A stretch of 64,000 nt of DNA from Dallia pectoralis (Eukaryota > Chordata > Actinopteri > Esociformes > Umbridae): contig CM055742.1 in assembly GCA_029465975.1 (NCBI GenBank), forward strand, positions 10,262,908 through 10,326,907, written 5' to 3'. Position numbers and translations under genes: made by a program. Of this stretch, positions 58,588-64,000 are shown in pieces. Positions within the stretch are counted from its first letter, which is position 1; the number at the start of each line of letters is the position of its first letter. A model generated the notes under the pieces. It was not told the DNA's origin. It made no database searches and was given only the letters and a program-made list of their open reading frames with translations.

Positions 58588-61500
58588 CACTGGATACATC
58601 CGGTTCCCAGCCCCCCCTCCCTCTCTCCCTCCCGGCTAAAATTGCAGTCCTCCCTCCCTGGCGCGCTCTGCCCCTCTCGCAGGCCGATCTGGGCCCTGAG
58701 TACTCCAACTCCAGCCCTTTCGCATTCTCCCAGTCCCTGCTCCTGGTGCCTCCGGCTGGGACGCCATCCAAACCGCGTGTCCAGGCTTCGTTCGGGGTTT
58801 TCTCTTTCAGCCAGGTAAACAAAAAACTATTCAGATTGATGAAAACCCCCCAGCAAACACTACATAATAATTTTATAGATACTTTTATTCGACCGAAATG
58901 TCATCATATTCCTCTTGTCCTCAGATTAAGTTACCAGATAATATTAGTAGCCGACATCTTCCTCTCACCCTGTGTCTAAATGTGTGTCGCCTCCTCTCAG
59001 CCGGTCTCGGGGCCAATCATCCCCCTTTCCCCACGTCTGTCTGCCTCCCTCCTCTCTAACTGCGTGGAGAGAGAGAGGGATGAGGGAGGCCGGGTTAGGT
59101 ACAGGGTTCGGGGGTTTTTCCGTGTGCGAGGGGACCCAAGCAGAGGCACCTGCGTCACCCTACACGCCTTCAAAGAGACAGAGGAGCAGAAAGCCTCCTG
59201 CGTCACACAGGTGCGCGAGTTACATTTCTCGTTGGTGTTTTAAGCCTCCAACAAAGTTTTTCTGGCAGCGCTGCATGGAAGGCACTCCCCACCTCCTACA
59301 GTTTCAACCATAACCCTAACCTTAACCCTAACCATAACCCTAACCATAATCAGTGCTGTGATTGGTTGAAACTGTAGGGGGTGGGGAGTGCCTTCCATGC
59401 AGGGCTGCCTTAAAGACTTCATTGGGGGCTTAAAACACCAACGAACTCAAGTAAACATGTTCTCAGGGGATCTAGAACATTCTTTCATCATTGGAAATTG
59501 TTTTTTCTTTCTCAGCCTCCTCTCGGTCTGTGTGTGGTGACGTTGACTCTACCCAAGGAGTGGTTTGAGCCTGACCAGACGAACAACGCCTACCTTGGCC
59601 CCAACCAGCACACCAAGCACATACACCGTTTCCGGGCCCGGAGCCGGGGTCGTCGCCACGGGCACACGTTCCCGGGCTCCCTCCGATACAGCCCCGCCGG
59701 CGAGCGAGTCCAGGTGTACTACTCGTCGCTTGGTGCAGTGTCAAACCTTAAGTTAGCGCCCCCTAGGTGTGTGGAAGGCAAACTACAGCAGTCTCAGAGA
59801 CAGCTGTTCTATGTCGGCGCTGTCACTCTGAGGGATTCTAACGGGATGGCGCCCAACGGCACCGAAGACCAAACCAGCTGTTCCAACGGACAGGAACAGG
59901 AGGAGCTGCGTTTGGATTCCAATGTGCTGATTCGCTACCGCAGAGGACCAGTACGCCCCGGCCAATCAATTGGGATTTCAGTAAACCTGAGGGCCAATTT
60001 CAGCGCAGAGTTTGTTGTTATCAGGTGAGTGTTTTGGACATTTGGCCCTAAACTTTCTAAAATTGCTGATATGGTTGCAACTGGACAGTGATTGGCAAGT
60101 CTACTCAGAGATCAGCTGTTTTATGTATAAAACCTGTACCAGTACATATTTCCCCAGTTTTTATACACCTAACATAATTCAACTGACTTTATCTATGCGT
60201 AAGACTTAAGGTGAAAAAAGGCCTGCTGTCGCTGTTGGCTCAGCGGTCCCTGAACTTTGACCTCTGGGTCGTGACCCTGGAGAGAACACAGGGCTCCAGA
60301 CATGATGTGATCTCCATCACCTGCCACAAAGTGTCCCGGCTTCTGGACAGTAACAGGTATCACTTCAATGAACTGATTACTGGATATCATCATTCTGTTT
60401 GAGTCGTAGGTGGCTGCCATACCATTTAGGGTACCATTTCATTCACGTGGACATCCCTTTGGGCTTCAGTTCGGGATGTACATCTGATAGAGCACTAATT
60501 CAACGTTTATATTTTACCATTACATTTTTTCTTTTTTTCTCTCCTCTCCTCTCGCTCTTCCTCTCCCTCAGTCCCTCGGCTCTACAACAGATTGCCTGCC
60601 TGTCGGTGGAAGGCTTGCGGAGGAGCTTCGGTGTAGCGATGACGGTGTCGGCCAGCTGGTGGGTGGAGTACTCAGGGCGTAATAACCCTCCGCCCCCACA
60701 CGGTGGCGTCGTGAGCAGTTTATCCTTCACCGATAGAGAGATGGTGGGGATTACTCCAATAACCGAGGTAAAAGTGGATGTCATTCAGGGCCAGTGTATA
60801 GTCTCTAGGAGTGGAAATGTAGGAAGACCCAGTCAGGTGCTTGAATAGTCTTTATCCGTGTCAAATTTGCCTTATAAAAAGCCTGAGTCCTATAAACTGG
60901 TACACGTGAATTTACAAACAGGGGATGCTTAATTTATTCTTATAGTCATGCTGGTGATTAGTTTATGCAATTCATAATTGAAGATACTAAAACGAGTGGT
61001 TTTAATGTCTGAATGCTGATTGGCTGAAAGCCATGGTGTATATGAATAACTTATTGCTAAAAATTGATGTCTTTATGGCGCCTCAGAGTCCTGAAATAGC
61101 CCAGTAAAACCGAAAGTGTAAACAGTACAAAGTAAAAGTCTGTTGCTGTGTTCACCAGGTGAGGGAGGTTCTAAAAAATTGTAAAATTCAAAATAAAATT
61201 GCCAGGTCAAAGGAGGTCACAACTAACCAATGATGAATGAACTAATCAATGGCATAACAAGTACGAATAAAAACCCACACGATATTCCCTTGTGATACCT
61301 GAAAATACTTTAATTAGTAACTTCCCTCACCTGATGTACACAGCCTAGAACGTTCACGTCTTACACCTCTGCAGAGAACTGAACCGAATTTCTCTACAAC
61401 TCACAGAGTGACATGATCATCAACACGGCCATCTTGACCAATGAGCCCGTGTCACTTCCTGTTATCGTTCTGGCAGTGGGCCAGGACGGTAAGGTGTCCG

Positions 61501-64000
61501 ATGTCACCACAGCCATCAAATGTCAGTCGTCGAACGATGACATTGTCAAGGTAACCAGACACGACTGTACGCACCGTCACACACACACACACACACACAC
61601 TCCCAAGCACACTCCCGCTGTCTCACCCATGCGTCATTTGAATTTAAGGTATCGATCGATTGCTCCACCCTCTTCGTCGACGGTAGCGAATCAGGCATCG
61701 GCAGCACCTGTGTGGCGGTGGAGTTTTTCCTGGGCACGCTCAGTGGGTCCTTGTGTCTGTCCGTCTGGGCTCCTGTTGTCCCGCTGCGGGTGTCGCTGTC
61801 TGACAACGTGCTGAGTGCCATCGACGGCTGGAAACATCACACAGAGAATGGGTGAGAGTGTGTGTGCGTGCATGCTTATGTGTGTGTGTGTGTGTGGGGG
61901 GGGGTCGGAGATGTAGACACAAGTGATTGGGAAATACATAAAGCAGGATTACACTCTGCCAGGTCATTAACCTTAAATTCCTACGGAAGCTGCTAGAATG
62001 ATTGGATTTGGAACAGTTGGACCCGAGGTCTGCTACACTCCTTTATGATATAATCCCCTTTTGTCAACCATCTGTATCTGTCCCAAGGACAAGATGAGAA
62101 CGTTGAAAAGAAAAGTCCGGGAGAAAAGAAACAGCGCCTTTAAAGCTAAGCTTTAGTTGCCCTGTTAATCTAACAACGATTCCTAGAGAGTGATACTTTC
62201 ATACAGAAGTGCAATACAATTGTAGTGTTCAAACCCCTGCATTGTTCTCTCACATTACTGGATTACTTTGCCCTTTGCCCTTTGCACTCCATCTCATCCT
62301 TCTCAGATGTTCTCCAGTGTTCCAGAGGTCCACAGTTCAGGTTATGACCCAATTTATTGCCCAGGCGGGTCAGGGTCAGCTGACCTACCTGCTGGGCTCA
62401 TCTGATTGGCTCGTTGACGTCACAGAGATGGTCCGTAACTGGTTACGAGTGGAGAACCCCCGTGTGGCGGTCCTCGACAAACAGAGCACTCTCATTGGTC
62501 TGCAGACCGGGAAAACGGCCGTTCGTGTGAGTGATTAGATCATTACAGCCGTTAAAGAAGGCATGTTCAATATCATGGTATATTCGAGGCGAAGGAGGCA
62601 CCTAACCAATGATGTCAGGATGAAAAAAGATTAAACAAGATTATTAAAAGTACAATTCAATGTATAACCTATGGATGGAAGGTAAACTAAAACGTAACCA
62701 TGACGATACAGCAATCATCCAGAACCGCACGGCCTCCATTCTACAATTACAATAAACCTCTTGTGTCTCACAGGTCATATCAAGCCACTGGGACGGCGTG
62801 TTGGGTAGCTGTGATGTCAGCGTCACCTTGGAACCCGTGACCCCTGGTGACCTTTCTGTGCAGGTGGTGGGCGGACTTAGTATGTCAATCAACTCGAGCC
62901 CCTCCCACCCTGGGGTCATCACCGCCTCGGTGAACGCCAAAAACATTCTCCAGAACCCTGGCCAGGTCTGCTCGGCTCTGTTGGCGCTGATTGACATTTT
63001 AAGTTTAGTTTCTGAAAAAGGATTCCATTTGTTGAAGTGTTTTTTTGCGGCTTTTCTGGCGCAGTCAATGTTACGCTGCTCATTTTCTGTGCCTGTTTCA
63101 TGCCAATGTTGGAGCTTTTAGTTAATTCCTCGCTCCGTGTGTCGTGGTTTTCTAACTCCTGATCTCCCTCACGCTCTCGCTCAGGAAGCGTCGGTCAGCG
63201 TTTGGCTCCAGTTCAGTGACGACAGCGCAGCCTTGCTCTCCGGCTTCAGCCATGTTCCGTTCAGCCTGCGCCTCTCCTCGCTGGCCGAGACGGTGGTCGC
63301 CGTGACGCCCGGGCCGTCTCAGCACGTCATCGCCCGGGGCGAAGGGGGAGGGCCTTTACTGAAAGCGGAACTCCTGGTCACGACGTGCGAGACGACGATG
63401 AATTCCATCGACGGTGACCTGTCCAATCGGAGGGAAGGAAGCAGGACCAGGAGGCTGGCTAAAGGATCCGGTTGGATCCGGGTGAACCTGGACTCGGGCA
63501 TCCGACCAATGGAGAGCGAGGAGGCGGACTTCGAGCTGCTCAACGTCTCGGACATGCTGGTGGAGTCGTCGGAAAGCGACGTTCAGTACAGCAACTTTCC
63601 GGACGCGAGCGTCATCCAAGGGAACGTCACCGATGGCAACAGCGACGACTATTACGACAAGGCCGGCGACGTGATGATTGCCCGCAATGACCTGGAGAGG
63701 GCAGTGTTGACCCCCAGTCACGAAGAGAGTGCCGTGTACTTCGCTCCCGGGGTGAAGCGAGAGGAGGACGATAAACAGGGGGAGAGGGAGCTGGAGGTGG
63801 GGGTCGGCGCCGTGCTCTCACTCCTCTGCCTCTCGGCGCTCCTCTTCCTCGTGAACTGTCTTCCCTGCGCTCTGAGGGAGAGGAGGAGAAGGAAGTTCGA
63901 GAAAGGAGAAACGGACACGGAGAGGGTGGAACGAGACGTGAGGGAGAAGTGGGAGGAAGGAGAACTGGAAGTAGACGAAGAAGAGGAGAAGAAAGAGGAG
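58588..64000 (+). CDS. tmem132a: TMEM132A, partial (first exon missing, 3' end beyond window)
   Basis: Ten exons join in frame: 58588-58814, 59001-59210, 59516-60024, 60204-60356, 60572-60767, 61407-61550, 61649-61851, 62307-62526, 62774-62965 and 63185-64000+. The product matches TMEM132 proteins: an N-terminal domain with YSNSSPFAFSQSLLLV, the motif RLKVKKGLLS followed by GSRHDVISITCHK, Ig-like segments (VAVEFFLGTLSGSLCLSVWAP, LTYLLGSSDWLVDVTEMV), then one transmembrane helix (VGVGAVLSLLCLSALLFLVN, about 63797-63874) and a charged cytosolic start. Member A is chosen because TMEM109, CD5 and VPS37C are its human neighbours. At exon 4 the acceptor must be 60203: the AG at 60210 would cause a frameshift and stop. 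The family consists of single-pass surface proteins linked to adhesion, and TMEM132A to Wnt signalling. Confidence 0.9.
59230..59445. mobile_element. Palindromic miniature element with telomere-like core
   Basis: Inverted arms of about 75 bp: the left arm has TCGTTGGTGTTTTAAGCC and GCATGGAAGGCACTCCCCAC, and the right arm repeats them inverted (GTGGGGAGTGCCTTCCATGC, GGCTTAAAACACCAACGA). Between them lies CCATAACCCTAACCTTAACC-type sequence, a degenerate telomere-like repeat. It sits in the intron 59211-59515 of TMEM132A, about 20 bp after the donor. Superfamily not assigned. Confidence 0.8.
61577..61602. repeat. (CA)n microsatellite
   Basis: Short CA run in a TMEM132A intron, close to the donor at 61551. 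Confidence 0.9.
61855..61905. repeat. (GT)n microsatellite with G-run
   Basis: GTGTGTGTGCGTGCATGC, then GT repeats ending in a G9 tract, directly after the donor at 61852. Confidence 0.88.

Overview
This window is nuclear DNA from a ray-finned fish, read directly from vertebrate spliced genes with GT/AG introns and from fish-type transposons. The gene set (TMEM109, MS4A family, VPS37C, CD5, TMEM132A) matches genes that lie near each other on human chromosome 11q12, so this is a rearranged block of that conserved neighbourhood. The Tc1-like families resemble those abundant in salmonid and pike genomes; that taxonomic hint is an inference from memory and is weak. I see no prokaryotic features, CRISPR arrays, tRNA or rRNA genes.

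Layout: (1) 190-5912, last three coding exons of an unidentified proline-rich, probably membrane-associated protein (+), with a 5-kb 77-bp minisatellite in its intron. (2) 6.9-7.9 kb, a hAT element with an 8-bp target duplication. (3) 8.5-9.9 kb, a 54-bp minisatellite. (4) 10605-12521, TMEM109 (-), complete in three exons. (5) 12.5-17.3 kb, gene-poor repeat sequence. (6) 17588-21971, an MS4A gene (-) of six exons, with a Tc1 copy and CA arrays in intron 1. (7) 24847-27182, a second MS4A gene (+), divergent from the first. (8) 29184-30179, a recent 5'-truncated LINE. (9) 30659-35427, VPS37C (+), four coding exons and a long 3' UTR. (10) 41554-44817, a CD5 orthologue (+) with only one SRCR domain. 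(11) 45.5-51.1 kb, a nested transposon complex: an old Tc1-like element, two minisatellites grown from its own sequence, and a 4.16-kb CACTA (En/Spm) element inserted in one of them, itself carrying a 42-bp minisatellite and zinc-finger-like relics. (12) 54.4-58.4 kb, a roughly 100-copy, 40-bp minisatellite. (13) 58588-64000, TMEM132A (+), ten exons visible, running off the window.

About a fifth of the window is minisatellite by my own estimate. Several array units are multiples of 3 bp (54, 42, 39, 18), which produces long open frames that are not genes. Functionally, MS4A tetraspans and CD5 are leukocyte surface proteins, VPS37C is an ESCRT-I subunit, TMEM109 is an ER/nuclear membrane channel-like protein and TMEM132A is a single-pass adhesion-type protein. 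Their proximity is inherited synteny, not an operon or pathway. I did not find a convincingly new biological system; the most unusual structures are the nested transposon and minisatellite complex and the single-SRCR CD5.
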